A stretch of 64,000 nt of DNA from a bacterium (GCA_020444265.1 JAHLLH010000003.1:62001-126000), one strand, 5' to 3'. Positions 51,538 to 61,234 are shown, counted from the first letter of the stretch. The notes: generated from the sequence alone by a model not told the origin. Program-made: numbers and translations.

Positions 51538-52602
51538 ATGACTTCCGCACATAAACGTCGCATTGTGGTAGGCATTACCCTATTCCTGCTTTTCCTGTTT
51601 GGAGCAGTTGTCCCCTACCAGCAAAACCTGAGCGCGAATTGCGTGGTCCGTCCTGCAACGGTTTGGAGCTTGCGTCATGAGGGTTCTGGACTCCTTACAA
51701 CTGGTCTTGAATTGAATCAAACCGGGATGCAGACCGATCTACAGTTTTTCCAGCTTGAACGACCTGATGTATTTGACCTGAAGATTGCTTCGGGCTTGAG
51801 TGAGGGATCGTTTGTACAGGCAGGGGATACGCTTGCCACCCTGCATTCTCGCGGTGCTGAAATGCGGACGTCCGAAGTTCAGGACGAGTTACAAGTCGAA
51901 ATGCGTAAACGGGATGCCTTGCTGGCCGGATCAAGACAGGAAGAAATTGAGGTAGCACGAGAAGACGTCAAACGTGCCCAGATTCGGCTGAATACCTATC
52001 TGCCTACCTATGAACGTGCGTTGGCACTTCAGGATTCAAATATGATTTCTGATGCGCGCTACGATGAAACCGAAGCACGGTACATGGAATTACAGGCGGA
52101 TCTTGACCTGAAAAAGGCTGAGCTTCGTGCCCTTGTTGCTGGTGCACATCCTGCTGAAATTCGTGTCGCGGATGCTGAAATCACTCGGTTGGAACGTTTA
52201 TCCGAAGCGAATCGGGATTTGATGCCCCTGAGTACGCCTATTATCGCCCCTTTCTCTGGAATTTTTCGGGGTGGCAACTCAAACTCGATTGGTCTCTTTT
52301 CAGTTGAAAGAAGTGATTCACTCCTGGTTCATATCCGAATACCTGAGCCCATTGCCGGGCAGCTGAACAAGGGGACCGAAGTTCGTTTCAGCTTCAACGC
52401 TCTGCCAGATATCACAATTTCAGCATCGCTGAAGAATCTTGCCTTTGTTGAGGGAGATTCTGTAGGTGCTTTCGCGACCGCCTTGCTCGGCAATCAGGAT
52501 CAGCTGCTGCAGCCCGGGATGACCGGAATCGCCAGCCTGCCGCTGGGGAGGACGACCCTCTTTGGCCGGTTGTTCAGACAATTCGGCACAGGTACTAACT
52601 GA
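51538..52602 (+). CDS. HlyD-like membrane-fusion protein
   Basis: The 354-residue protein has an N-terminal membrane anchor (VVGITLFLLFLFGAVVPYQQ), a lipoyl-like domain (DLKIASGLSEGSFVQAGDTL), a coiled-coil hairpin of about 120 residues (EIEVAREDVKRAQIRLNTYL; RALVAGAHPAEIRVADAEI) and a beta domain (PIIAPFSGIFRGGNSNSIGL, EVRFSFNALPDITISASL). That is the layout of periplasmic adaptors in tripartite efflux or secretion systems, yet no inner-membrane pump is adjacent. It may serve the VTC/DUF4956 proteins encoded next. The ribosome site before ATG 51538 is weak. Confidence 0.75.
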   Translation: MTSAHKRRIVVGITLFLLFLFGAVVPYQQNLSANCVVRPATVWSLRHEGSGLLTTGLELNQTGMQTDLQFFQLERPDVFDLKIASGLSEGSFVQAGDTLATLHSRGAEMRTSEVQDELQVEMRKRDALLAGSRQEEIEVAREDVKRAQIRLNTYLPTYERALALQDSNMISDARYDETEARYMELQADLDLKKAELRALVAGAHPAEIRVADAEITRLERLSEANRDLMPLSTPIIAPFSGIFRGGNSNSIGLFSVERSDSLLVHIRIPEPIAGQLNKGTEVRFSFNALPDITISASLKNLAFVEGDSVGAFATALLGNQDQLLQPGMTGIASLPLGRTTLFGRLFRQFGTGTN

Positions 52603-52618
52603 CGGGAAGCTACGATAC

Positions 52619-53365
52619 GTGGAGAGGTTTGAGCGAAAAGAATACAAGTACTATGTACCGGGCGCCCTGTTGGCGTCGCTACGGGAGCGTGTGCAGAACC
52701 ACATGGTGCACGATCCGTTTTGCAGGAATCATCCGGCCAACAGGTATGTTGTGCGTAGCATTTACCTCGATACGGATAATCTGCTCTTTTATTATGAGAA
52801 GATGGATGGTCAGAAGTACAGGAAAAAATTGCGTGTTCGTGTCTACGATGATCTGACCGAAGAGAGCATTGCTTTCCTCGAGATTAAACGTAAAGTTGAT
52901 GATACCATCCTGAAGGAACGTGCGCTGATCGACTGGCCTGAGGCGTTCAAACTGGGTAATGGTGCGGATATACAGCTCGCAAAGGACAGGGGTGAAACCG
53001 AAGCGGGACGGATTACACGTGACCGATTCATCTACCTTACCAAACGGTTACTACTCGAACCAAAAGCCCTTATTACCTATGAGCGTGAAGCGTTCATGGA
53101 CGAGGAAAACCCCGATCTCAGGATCACATTTGACATGAATGTACGCAGCTATTATCAGCCGACGTTCGAACAGATGTTCGAAGAGAAAGATCTGCGTGCT
53201 TTTTCTGATCCCTACTTTATCCTCGAAGTGAAATTCTCTACCGTTCTACCCCTCTGGATGAGGGAAGTGATTCGCGACTATCGTCTCCACCAGCAGTCCA
53301 TCTCGAAATATTGTCTCGGCCTGGACAGTTGGCAGGACTATACAAGTAAAATGGACCAGGCATGA
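52619..53365 (+). CDS. VTC-domain protein (polyphosphate-polymerase-like)
   Basis: The 248-residue protein is a stand-alone VTC tunnel domain: ERFERKEYKYYV, NRYVVRSIYLDTDN, KKLRVRVYDDL, IAFLEIKRKVDDTILKERAL, LITYEREAF and PYFILEVKF. The alternating Arg/Lys/Glu strands line the polyphosphate channel in yeast VTC4. In bacteria this domain is often found next to CotH and DUF4956, and its product is not settled. I start at GTG 52619, nine bases after GGGAAG; a frame from TTG 52562 would overlap the previous gene. It is coupled to DUF4956 by ATGA. Confidence 0.85.
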   Translation: MERFERKEYKYYVPGALLASLRERVQNHMVHDPFCRNHPANRYVVRSIYLDTDNLLFYYEKMDGQKYRKKLRVRVYDDLTEESIAFLEIKRKVDDTILKERALIDWPEAFKLGNGADIQLAKDRGETEAGRITRDRFIYLTKRLLLEPKALITYEREAFMDEENPDLRITFDMNVRSYYQPTFEQMFEEKDLRAFSDPYFILEVKFSTVLPLWMREVIRDYRLHQQSISKYCLGLDSWQDYTSKMDQA

Positions 53366-54045
53366 ACTTCCCTTTTTCCCTCGCTTCGACCAGCCAGGCG
53401 CTGACGATTGAAGCTGTGGTGATCAACCTCCTGCTGGCTTTCACCCTCAGCATGCTGATTGTTGGTGTCTACCGGGTGACAAACCGTCACAAGGCGATCA
53501 ACATCTCGTTCCTGATGACAATGCTGATTCTCTCGATGGTTGTTGCGCTGGTGATGATGGTGATTGGTAACAGCATCGCCAGGGCATTCAGTCTGGTTGG
53601 CGCACTCTCGATTATTCGATTTCGCTCCGTTGTCAAAGATAACCGTGACATCGCATATATCTTTTTCTCACTCTCAGCAGGTATGGCAGCGGGAATCGGA
53701 TTGTACTCGGTGGCAATTTTCGGAGTCGGTACCATCCTCGCCATTCTGCTTTTGCTCGATTTTGTGAAGTTTGGTCAGTCGATGCACGGTCTCTTCTTAC
53801 TCCGTTTTCAGTATTTTACTTCCGATACCGATGAAGCAACGTTTATGCCTGTGTTCGATGAATTTTTATCCACGTACCGTCGAATCAGCGTGAAAACGGT
53901 ACGTATGGGGCAGTTTGTCGAGCACTCCTACCTCGTACGACTTCGAAAAGATGCCAATGAGGAGAGATTGATCACGAGGTTGAGTGCTTTGGAGGGAATG
54001 GAACGAGTGACACTTCTTGCTGAAGATGTTGAAACGGAAGTCTAA
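53362..54045 (+). CDS. DUF4956 membrane protein
   Basis: The 227-residue protein has four hydrophobic helices (LTIEAVVINLLLAFTLSMLI, FLMTMLILSMVVALVMMVIG, SLVGALSIIRFRSVVKDNRD, AGMAAGIGLYSVAIFGVGTI) and a cytoplasmic C-terminal domain of about 80 residues. The ARAFSLVGALSIIRFR segment is the family mark. DUF4956 proteins are known mainly as neighbours of VTC and CotH genes. It overlaps the VTC gene by 4 bases and ends six bases before the end of the convergent CotH gene. Confidence 0.85.
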   Translation: MNFPFSLASTSQALTIEAVVINLLLAFTLSMLIVGVYRVTNRHKAINISFLMTMLILSMVVALVMMVIGNSIARAFSLVGALSIIRFRSVVKDNRDIAYIFFSLSAGMAAGIGLYSVAIFGVGTILAILLLLDFVKFGQSMHGLFLLRFQYFTSDTDEATFMPVFDEFLSTYRRISVKTVRMGQFVEHSYLVRLRKDANEERLITRLSALEGMERVTLLAEDVETEV

Positions 54046-54051
54046 GAAGGT

Positions 54052-56982
54052 TTAGCGAACCAGTAACAGCCGCATGGTTCGCTGATTTCCTGCCTGGTTC
54101 AACCTGACAAAATAGAGCCCCGACGCAAGTTCCGCTCCAGCTGAACTCCGCCCCGACCAGGTGAAATGGTACCTCCCCGCCGCACGGTTTTTCCAGGTAG
54201 TCCCGTACACCTTTCTGCCGAGTAAATTGAAGATCGTCAGCTTGACGTCGGATGTCGCATCTACGTCAAACAAGATTTGAGTGCTGCTGTTGAATGGATT
54301 GGGGTAGCTGAAGAGGGGATAACCCTCACCTGGAACAGGGGGAGGGGTACCTGGTGGTGGGACAAAGCCTGCCTGGTTCTCAAAGAGTCCGATATCAATA
54401 TAATTGGTCGCACCAATTCCGCTGTTGAACACTGTGCCGATGTCGAGACGGGGATTACCTGCACCATCGAAGATTGGTATGTCTATTCCATATCCACTAT
54501 CGATCAGGGGCGAATTTGTGCTGGGATAATACAAGCCATTTGTCCCGTCCACAAAGCCAGGCGTGGGTCCGGTGACAAGGAAAATACCAGTATCAACTGA
54601 ATCCTCTGGCACATAGCACCAACCGAGGTGTAGCTGGGATTGATCGATTTCCCAATCTCTTTGGTTTGCCCAGAAAACGACATTCTTGATCTCCACGCGC
54701 CCATGGAAGGCATTGTCAGCATCAAGTGCGCTTCCATTGTAAACCAAAAGGCCATTTCGGATGTCGAGGTGAGCACTTCCTCCAGTGAGATCAAGTCCTG
54801 TTTCGTATCCCTCTACGAGTAGATTCCAGAATCTGATCGAATCAACCTCAAGAGCGCTCTCCAATCCAGTCTGTCCTGCTGATCCATGCAAGAAGAGACG
54901 GTTCACATACACGCTTTCCGGATCGCCCGCGAGTCGAATTCCAGAACCGGCAAACTGATTAATTTCGCAGTCTACTAGGGCGAGAGAATCCGCGTTTGAA
55001 CCTTCGTACGAGAGGAATCGACAGCTGGCGTCTGTCAACAATGCTGCCACATTCGAAAAGTGGGCAGAACTTCCTTGAAGTTGAATGAGGTCGCCACCTG
55101 TGGAGTAGAACTGGCTCGACTGAATGTCGAGGGCAGCACGGTTCCCGGTGAGGAATGCACCTTTGGATCGTACCGTGGTCGACGCAATTGCGAGCGTTGC
55201 GCCATCATTCAGACGGAGGGTTATTCCCGGGTCAATTGATGTATAGGTCAATGTCAGTGATGCAGTCTCACCTTCGATGAGAATCTCATTTCGTAGGGGG
55301 GCTTCGGGGTTCACCGCACCAATGTGTACGGAATCAGCTTCCGTTCCATCAAACCTCAGCGTTCCATTTATTGTGAGTGAAGAACTATCCTCGAATAGGA
55401 GTGACACCCCAGGGTCAATGCTCACCTCTGCACCTTCGGTGACGACAATATCACCGCTGATGAGGTAAGGGCTGTCCGAGACCTGCAAAACAGTCGTCCC
55501 CGAAAATGATTCATCGATTCTTGTCGTTGCACGAGGCAGGGTTAAGGTGCGAAAGAAACGGAAACTGCGGGTCGCCGGCCAACCATCCGTTTCCGCGTAA
55601 ACATTCCAGTACCATAGTCCCGGTGGGAGGCCTCCAACGGCTAGGGTTGTATCAGTCCCTGCATCAAAACTCTGAGCGGTACCAAAGGTCTTATTTGTGT
55701 CAACTGTTACGCGATATCGTATTGCTGCCCCATTCGCGATCTTTGCCGGTTCCCAGGAGAGGAGCAGAGTGTCATTTCGTACGAAGGAGGGATGCAGGTC
55801 AAAGGGTAAAGGGGTCTCAACATTTGCTTCGACCAGGTACTCGCCTCGTTCCTCAAGTCTTGCTGGAATGGTCCGGATGGCGTTGTGAAAATCATCAAGG
55901 GTGAACTGTTTATTCGGGTCTTCCTCGATCGCGTCGGACAACAGTGTGTCAAGCTGGTCAACAGTTTCCTGATACCATTGCCTGGTCATCAAGCTGTCGA
56001 GCATGCCTGCCATATGGGAAAAGATTTCGTCCCGCATCTGGTCGTCTTGCCAACAACGGACGATCAGCGGGTTAATTTCCTCGAGGGCGGGAGAAGAGGT
56101 CAGGTAATAAAAAGGTTGATGATACATGCTGCCCCAAGGGAAGTTGCTTCGATCCATATCCCAAGGCACAATCGACCACTTCCCATCGGCAGACAAGTCA
56201 TGGACGAGATAGTAATTATGGTAGTAGGTTGAGGAGTTGCAGATAATGGCGTTAAGAGCCATGTGTCGTGCCAAAAGTGGACGATCAAATACATCCCCGA
56301 GGTCGGAGTAGAAATTCGAGCTTGGCGTGACATGGATCCATTCAATCAGGTCGTTCAAGTCGTAAAAGCCAGTCTCAGTGTTTGTCTCCTTCTCCCACAA
56401 CTCTTCAACCGGTTCACCCAGGTTGAGCATGGATCGATCTCGTGCTGCTTTATAAAGTGTGGCACCCTCGGGGAAGCCCATACGATCCAGCGAGATGTCG
56501 TCTACCTGTTCTACGTCCAGGTAGAGGCCAAAGTAGTCACCATTGATGAAGAGGCGGGTATACCAGCAGCGAGATGAGGGAAGACCGACATTCGCAAATG
56601 CCGAGTAAGCGAGAAACTCTTTGGCAAATGTTGGATCGAGCCATTCTGAGTTCAGGTTAATTTTGTCACGTTCTCCAAATCGTTCATCTTTATCGAAATT
56701 GATCTTGTACGACTTTTTTGGATAATTCCGACTCGAGTCACCCCTTAGACGAAGTCGGACATCATGCCAGACATTTCCATTGAACTGGAATTCGCATGGG
56801 ATATAAATATCCTCTTGAGGGTTATCATGGATCCGTGCAAGGTCGACCGGATCACAAAACACGTGGTAATCACGAACCTGAATCGGTGCTGCACAGAGCA
56901 GTATCGGCAGGATCAGGAGGGATATCCAACCCGTCATGAGGCGATGTGGAAAGCGATATTGTTGAAGCAGGATTGGAAGCAT
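54052..56982 (-). CDS. Secreted CotH-kinase protein with beta-helix and C-terminal sorting domain
   Basis: The 976-residue protein starts with a signal peptide (LMTGWISLLILPILLCAAPI), then a CotH kinase domain: RLRGDSSRNYPKKSYKINF (about 78-96), NLNSEWLDPTFAKEFLAY and WSIVPWDMDRSNFPWGSM (catalytic Asp pair). It continues with a fibronectin-like part, a parallel beta-helix (VTEGAEVSIDPGVSLLFEDS) and a C-terminal YPNPFNSSTQILFDV...GLYFVRL sorting domain. CotH kinases phosphorylate secreted proteins. I start at ATG 56982 (AGGG upstream), 26 bases after the second CotH gene, instead of the longer frame from 57108. It acts at or outside the cell surface. Confidence 0.87.
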   Translation of the reverse strand: MLPILLQQYRFPHRLMTGWISLLILPILLCAAPIQVRDYHVFCDPVDLARIHDNPQEDIYIPCEFQFNGNVWHDVRLRLRGDSSRNYPKKSYKINFDKDERFGERDKINLNSEWLDPTFAKEFLAYSAFANVGLPSSRCWYTRLFINGDYFGLYLDVEQVDDISLDRMGFPEGATLYKAARDRSMLNLGEPVEELWEKETNTETGFYDLNDLIEWIHVTPSSNFYSDLGDVFDRPLLARHMALNAIICNSSTYYHNYYLVHDLSADGKWSIVPWDMDRSNFPWGSMYHQPFYYLTSSPALEEINPLIVRCWQDDQMRDEIFSHMAGMLDSLMTRQWYQETVDQLDTLLSDAIEEDPNKQFTLDDFHNAIRTIPARLEERGEYLVEANVETPLPFDLHPSFVRNDTLLLSWEPAKIANGAAIRYRVTVDTNKTFGTAQSFDAGTDTTLAVGGLPPGLWYWNVYAETDGWPATRSFRFFRTLTLPRATTRIDESFSGTTVLQVSDSPYLISGDIVVTEGAEVSIDPGVSLLFEDSSSLTINGTLRFDGTEADSVHIGAVNPEAPLRNEILIEGETASLTLTYTSIDPGITLRLNDGATLAIASTTVRSKGAFLTGNRAALDIQSSQFYSTGGDLIQLQGSSAHFSNVAALLTDASCRFLSYEGSNADSLALVDCEINQFAGSGIRLAGDPESVYVNRLFLHGSAGQTGLESALEVDSIRFWNLLVEGYETGLDLTGGSAHLDIRNGLLVYNGSALDADNAFHGRVEIKNVVFWANQRDWEIDQSQLHLGWCYVPEDSVDTGIFLVTGPTPGFVDGTNGLYYPSTNSPLIDSGYGIDIPIFDGAGNPRLDIGTVFNSGIGATNYIDIGLFENQAGFVPPPGTPPPVPGEGYPLFSYPNPFNSSTQILFDVDATSDVKLTIFNLLGRKVYGTTWKNRAAGRYHFTWSGRSSAGAELASGLYFVRLNQAGNQRTMRLLLVR

Positions 56983-57007
56983 GAATGCCCTGTGAATCGT
57001 CTGCTCG

Positions 57008-59695
57008 CTACCGCAGCAAAAGGAGACGTTTTGCCGGCAGGTTGACCGGTTCTTTCGCGACGAGGATGTACAATCCTGACGCAAGTGGGGCCTTTGCAAA
57101 GGACCCATCCCAGAATATGGGAACTATCCCCGGTTGGAGCACAGAATGTTCAATTGTTCCGACTTGCTGCCCGAGCACGTTGTAGACATCGATTTGAAAG
57201 TATCCAGCCTCCGGAGCAGCGAGAAGAATCGTGACCTGAGAGTTGAATGGATTCGGATAAATCTTCTCGATCCCCCATCTGGATGGAAGGGTTGGGAGTG
57301 GGGGCGGAGGTGGGGGGTCAACTGTATCAGGGAAGACTGAATTCAACCTCCCTGGTGTACCGTATGGGCTGTTCTCCAGGGAAGCTCCCCAGAACCTGTA
57401 CCCAAAGTTGGCGGAGTCGGGATGCATCAGTTCCAACGTTGCTCCACTCCCGTCAGGTTGATCGGGCCAGGGTGCCGCATCCAGATAATCAACGATATCA
57501 ACCAGTAGCTGTGAGTCATCAAAGAGGCGGACTCGATCCCCACCGTTCCCGAATGAGTAGTCAAACCCACCCAGCAATTCGCCTTCAAATCCTGTAACAG
57601 CGCGGAAACGATCAGGATCTTCTGCCACAATCAGGAAACTGTTCTGTGGCATCAACGTCAAATCGGGAAATTCATATCGATGGTCATCTTCGCTGTCAAG
57701 TAAGGACCATCCAGACAGGTTGACACTTCCACCACGGGCAAACAGTTCGACCCAATCTCCCGTGTCATAGCTGTTTGCGGAATGATAGTTTATCTCGTTG
57801 ACCACCACCCTTCCGGTTTCTTCAACTTGGGTATCGAATTCTACTTTTTTTGCAGTGATTCGTTGACCTCCCGCATCGAAAAGGAACAGTGAATCCGCAG
57901 GTTGTGCCAGACCATAAAACGATGAAGGAGCGAGTGGTGCATCAAGTTGAGTCTGCACGTGGGCTCGATTCTCGGGCAGGATAAACTCATCGCCCGGATC
58001 CAACAGGGGCAACCCTTCAAAGCGCAACAGCAGGTAAGAACTATCAAGCTGGACGTAAGAACCGTTGAGGTCTAGAATTTCTTCGGATTCATTTCGCAGA
58101 ACAACCAGATGGGTACCACCTGGGCCTCCATCGATCATCTGTGTGATACCAACGGATTGCGGGGTCGGTGCATACACACTGGAACGAATTGAGGGCAGGC
58201 TTGAAAGGTAGTTGGCCCAATAAAGAGAGCCGCATGCAGGAGAAGGAAACAGCAGGTCACCCTGAAGTCGACCTTCACCCACGTAGTACATCGGAGTTCC
58301 GTAGTCCGATAAATCTGCGACACGAGAATAGATTCCGTCCCCCGCAACCGGATCCCCTAAAGAGCCATCATCACGCATCGAAAACAGATGATAATCCAGG
58401 GTATCGGCATCGGTATGGATCAGGTAAAGACGAGCATAGTGAAGCGGTTGAGAGGAGGTCATTTCGAAAAGGATGGACTCTCCCGATGAGTCTAAATAAG
58501 CGTGGCTCGTTTGCACCTTTCCCGGCACTGGATTTTGGAATCCTTCGATGTCTCGGAGGACGTTCCCCTTACGCTGAAGGTAGATATGCAAGCTGTCGCG
58601 CTCAGCAAGGAACTCCGCGTTGCTGCCCACCTTGAATGGGTCCGCGAGAACATCATGCTCGATCAAGGCGTACAGGCTGTCGATGATCGGGGCTAGTTGG
58701 GAAAACCTGTGGTCACCGATATTGTGAAGCATCAGGAGGAAACTGGTGTGGTATTCCGGGATGGCCATCAACCTTGAAAACAGCACATTACTGCTCAACG
58801 ACCCGATGTGACCCAACGTGCCATAATCAATTTTCCAATCACCACGCCAGTCCACCCCAAAGCTTGCATCGCAGTCCCATGGATAGATCCTATAGAGACG
58901 GTCCGCATGTTGTGCGAAATAGTAATTCTTGTTTATACCATCGAAATTTGTGATCGCATTTTGCAGTGCGAAAAAACTGAGGATGTTTGAAATGTCTATT
59001 TGCTGATTGATCTGTTCACGGAACAATGATGTGCTCGCATTCAAGAAAAACATGCAGTCAATGTGGAACTGTTCGAGCATGCCACCGTGGGCTTCTTTGA
59101 TCTCGTAAGCATCCTCAAAATCATCTTCATACAAAAGGGGCGTAAACCGAGCACTATGGCGAATGGCCTGGAGCAGCAGGTCTGGTTCAGGAAAACTGCG
59201 TCGTTCAAAAAAAGCTTCATCAATATCTTCTATTTCATGATACACCCCAGCGTATTCATCATTTACAAAAAGGGACACAAAAAATCCTTCCGGGCTGTCC
59301 AAGCCGATCTTTTCGCCCAGGATCATGCTAAGCCGGTTACGGATCAGGGATCGATCACGGTATTCTGCATTAAGGTTCGTCGATTCCCATGATCGAGGTC
59401 CATGATCCTCAAACTTGACGTTCCACGACCGTTTTGGCAGGTTTCTAGAGGTTCGCCCTCTGAATCGAACTTGTGCGTGGTAGTCAACAGACTGGAATTC
59501 GATCACTGCTGGATAGGTCTCATTCGAGAAGGGGTCTTCCTCGAGACGAGCCAGGTCTGCAGGATCAATTGTCATACGATAGACTGGAAGAGTTGGCTCA
59601 AAATCATCAGCCAATGCATCGTTTGCAGTCCAGCTTAAACCTGTGAGCAAGAGGATAGCCCACAGCCAGCTTTGTTTATTGGCCCGGGTTAGCAT
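57008..59695 (-). CDS. Secreted CotH-kinase protein with lamin-tail and sorting domains
   Basis: The 895-residue protein begins with a signal peptide (WLWAILLLTGLSWTANDALA), then the CotH kinase domain: VRFRGRTSRNLPKRSWNVKF (about 76-95), NLNAEYRDRSLIRNRLSMIL and RIYPWDCDASFGVDWRG (catalytic Asp pair). A lamin-tail domain follows near residue 640 (VVNEINYHSANSYDTGDWVE), then the same type of C-terminal sorting domain (YPNPFNSQVTILL...GLYILV). It is the first gene of a minus-strand pair with 54052. The second catalytic core differs enough from its neighbour to make different targets likely. Confidence 0.87.
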   Translation of the reverse strand: MLTRANKQSWLWAILLLTGLSWTANDALADDFEPTLPVYRMTIDPADLARLEEDPFSNETYPAVIEFQSVDYHAQVRFRGRTSRNLPKRSWNVKFEDHGPRSWESTNLNAEYRDRSLIRNRLSMILGEKIGLDSPEGFFVSLFVNDEYAGVYHEIEDIDEAFFERRSFPEPDLLLQAIRHSARFTPLLYEDDFEDAYEIKEAHGGMLEQFHIDCMFFLNASTSLFREQINQQIDISNILSFFALQNAITNFDGINKNYYFAQHADRLYRIYPWDCDASFGVDWRGDWKIDYGTLGHIGSLSSNVLFSRLMAIPEYHTSFLLMLHNIGDHRFSQLAPIIDSLYALIEHDVLADPFKVGSNAEFLAERDSLHIYLQRKGNVLRDIEGFQNPVPGKVQTSHAYLDSSGESILFEMTSSQPLHYARLYLIHTDADTLDYHLFSMRDDGSLGDPVAGDGIYSRVADLSDYGTPMYYVGEGRLQGDLLFPSPACGSLYWANYLSSLPSIRSSVYAPTPQSVGITQMIDGGPGGTHLVVLRNESEEILDLNGSYVQLDSSYLLLRFEGLPLLDPGDEFILPENRAHVQTQLDAPLAPSSFYGLAQPADSLFLFDAGGQRITAKKVEFDTQVEETGRVVVNEINYHSANSYDTGDWVELFARGGSVNLSGWSLLDSEDDHRYEFPDLTLMPQNSFLIVAEDPDRFRAVTGFEGELLGGFDYSFGNGGDRVRLFDDSQLLVDIVDYLDAAPWPDQPDGSGATLELMHPDSANFGYRFWGASLENSPYGTPGRLNSVFPDTVDPPPPPPLPTLPSRWGIEKIYPNPFNSQVTILLAAPEAGYFQIDVYNVLGQQVGTIEHSVLQPGIVPIFWDGSFAKAPLASGLYILVAKEPVNLPAKRLLLLR

Positions 59696-59924
59696 TCCTG
59701 AGATTCCTACTGTTCTGAATGGACATGAAGCGCGTCACTGTCAGATGTCCATATCGGCAGTCGAGCGGGGGTAAGGTGCTGTAAGATCTCACTCTACGTC
59801 ATACTTGAATAATGTAACAATTCCAAAAGGACAATCAATGATTGAAGTGACGAATCCCTCTTGTGTGTTGCTTACTTCCTGCCAGGCTGTCTTCGTGTAC
59901 AAAGCAGATGATCCTTCAAGCGTC

Positions 59925-59938
59925 TCAAACCGCTTCGG
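59925..59938. promoter_or_regulatory. Weak third LacI-type operator-like site
   Basis: TCAAACCGCTTCGG matches the pattern TCGAANCGNTTCGA (seen twice further on) at all but two of the fixed positions. It may be an auxiliary site or chance. The gap 59696-60184 otherwise shows no convincing gene. Confidence 0.3.
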
Positions 59939-60070
59939 TTCTGCAGTCCGAAGTGGTTTTACTGTTTCAAAAGGAAAGAGGGCCACGGAAAAGAGAGTCC
60001 TTTAAAATATCAGAATTTTGTGAAAGGTATCAGGGCAGCTTGACTCTGTTGAAAAGCGTGTGTATGCTTT

Positions 60071-60088
60071 TATCGAACCGGTTCGATA
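60071..60088. promoter_or_regulatory. Perfect 18-bp palindromic operator upstream of the lacI-type gene
   Basis: TATCGAACCGGTTCGATA is fully self-complementary, with the central CG typical of LacI-family operators. It shares the core TCGAANCGNTTCGA with the site at 60185. Confidence 0.7.
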
Positions 60089-60184
60089 CACATGTGATCT
60101 AAGACTGGGAGGCGCATTCCAAGACTATCAGGCTACATTTAGTAGTTGGTGTCGAATGCGTCGCCTTTGTCATCGGACGATTTT

Positions 60185-60198
60185 TCGAAGCGCTTCGA
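60185..60198. promoter_or_regulatory. Perfect 14-bp palindromic operator at the start of the lacI-type gene
   Basis: TCGAAGCGCTTCGA ends eight bases before the ATG at 60206 and covers the ribosome-site area. Binding here would shut off the regulator and the downstream sugar operon, so autoregulation is likely. Confidence 0.7.
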
Positions 60199-60205
60199 GA
60201 AACTT

Positions 60206-61234
60206 ATGGCCCCTACAATCCGTGATGTAGCAAAACTGGCGAACGTTGCCCCGTCTACGGTCTCTGCCGTTTTGAATGATAAACGGTATATCAAGGCGGA
60301 GACGCGTGCGCGCATCCTCTCGGCAATCCAGAAGCTTGACTACACGCCAAGTCGTTCCGCCCGAGGGTTGGCGAACCGTACCAGTGGCAACATCGGTTTT
60401 ATTGTCGCCAATACCCACTTTTCCCATGCGGAACCCTTCTATACCCGTGTCTTTCTCGGTGTCGAATTTGAAGCGCGACACCATGACCTCTACGTCCTCC
60501 TCACCTCGGTGAATGGGAAGGCTCAGAAGCCTGAACCGATGCCGAGGTTTTTACTCGAGCAGAATGTTGATGGAGTCCTGATCGCGGGACGTGTGCCGGA
60601 TAAGCTGCTCAAAGAAGTGATGCAGCGGAAGGTGCCTACAGTGCTTGTCGATTACGACGGCAAGGCATGTGACTGCTCCAAGGTGCTGATCGACAACGAA
60701 GAAGGTGCACGAGCCGCGACAGCTCATCTCCTCGATCTTGGCCACCGTGACATCGCCTTCGTTGGTGGTGAAAAGGACCACCCGAGTGCCGTGGAACGAC
60801 TTCGTGGCTACCACCAGGCCCTTGCCACTGCAAAGGTTGCCCCTTCCGAAGAGCTGGAAGTGTTCGAGGGGGATACGATGAGTACGGAAAACGGGAGCAA
60901 GGCATTCACCCGGATGTGGAAATCCGGGACTCATCCGACTGCAGTGGTCTGCGCGAATGATGCAACGGCGTTTGGTGTTCAGCTTGCCGCCAAGGAACTA
61001 AAGCTGAAGCTGCCGGAAGATCTGTCGCTGATGGGGTTTGATGATGTTGTGATGAGTGGTTTGGTTGATCCACCGTTAAGCACGATTCGTGTCGACAAGG
61101 AGGAGCTGGGCGCAACCGCCCTGCGTGTCCTCGTGGACCGGATCCGACGGGGTGGAGGGGCGACTACCACACGTGTTGGAGTTGAATTGATTCAACGTGG
61201 GTCGACGATGCCGCCCCGCGAAAAAAAGAATTGA
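60206..61234 (+). CDS. LacI-family transcription regulator
   Basis: The 342-residue protein starts with the standard helix-turn-helix MAPTIRDVAKLANVAPSTVS, AVLNDKRYIKAETRARIL and the hinge SARGLANRTSGNIGFI, and then the periplasmic-binding-protein-like sensor domain (HLLDLGHRDIAFVGG, LSLMGFDDVVMSGLVDPPLS). It should repress the GH130/transport operon until a sugar binds. I start at ATG 60206, which gives the normal N-terminus; the longer frame from TTG 60146 would cross the operator. Two matching palindromes lie upstream. Confidence 0.93.
   Translation: MAPTIRDVAKLANVAPSTVSAVLNDKRYIKAETRARILSAIQKLDYTPSRSARGLANRTSGNIGFIVANTHFSHAEPFYTRVFLGVEFEARHHDLYVLLTSVNGKAQKPEPMPRFLLEQNVDGVLIAGRVPDKLLKEVMQRKVPTVLVDYDGKACDCSKVLIDNEEGARAATAHLLDLGHRDIAFVGGEKDHPSAVERLRGYHQALATAKVAPSEELEVFEGDTMSTENGSKAFTRMWKSGTHPTAVVCANDATAFGVQLAAKELKLKLPEDLSLMGFDDVVMSGLVDPPLSTIRVDKEELGATALRVLVDRIRRGGGATTTRVGVELIQRGSTMPPREKKN

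Noticed and set aside
59805-60005. 66-codon frame before the lacI-type gene
   Set aside because: No family and no good ribosome site, and a similar-length frame overlaps on the other strand.
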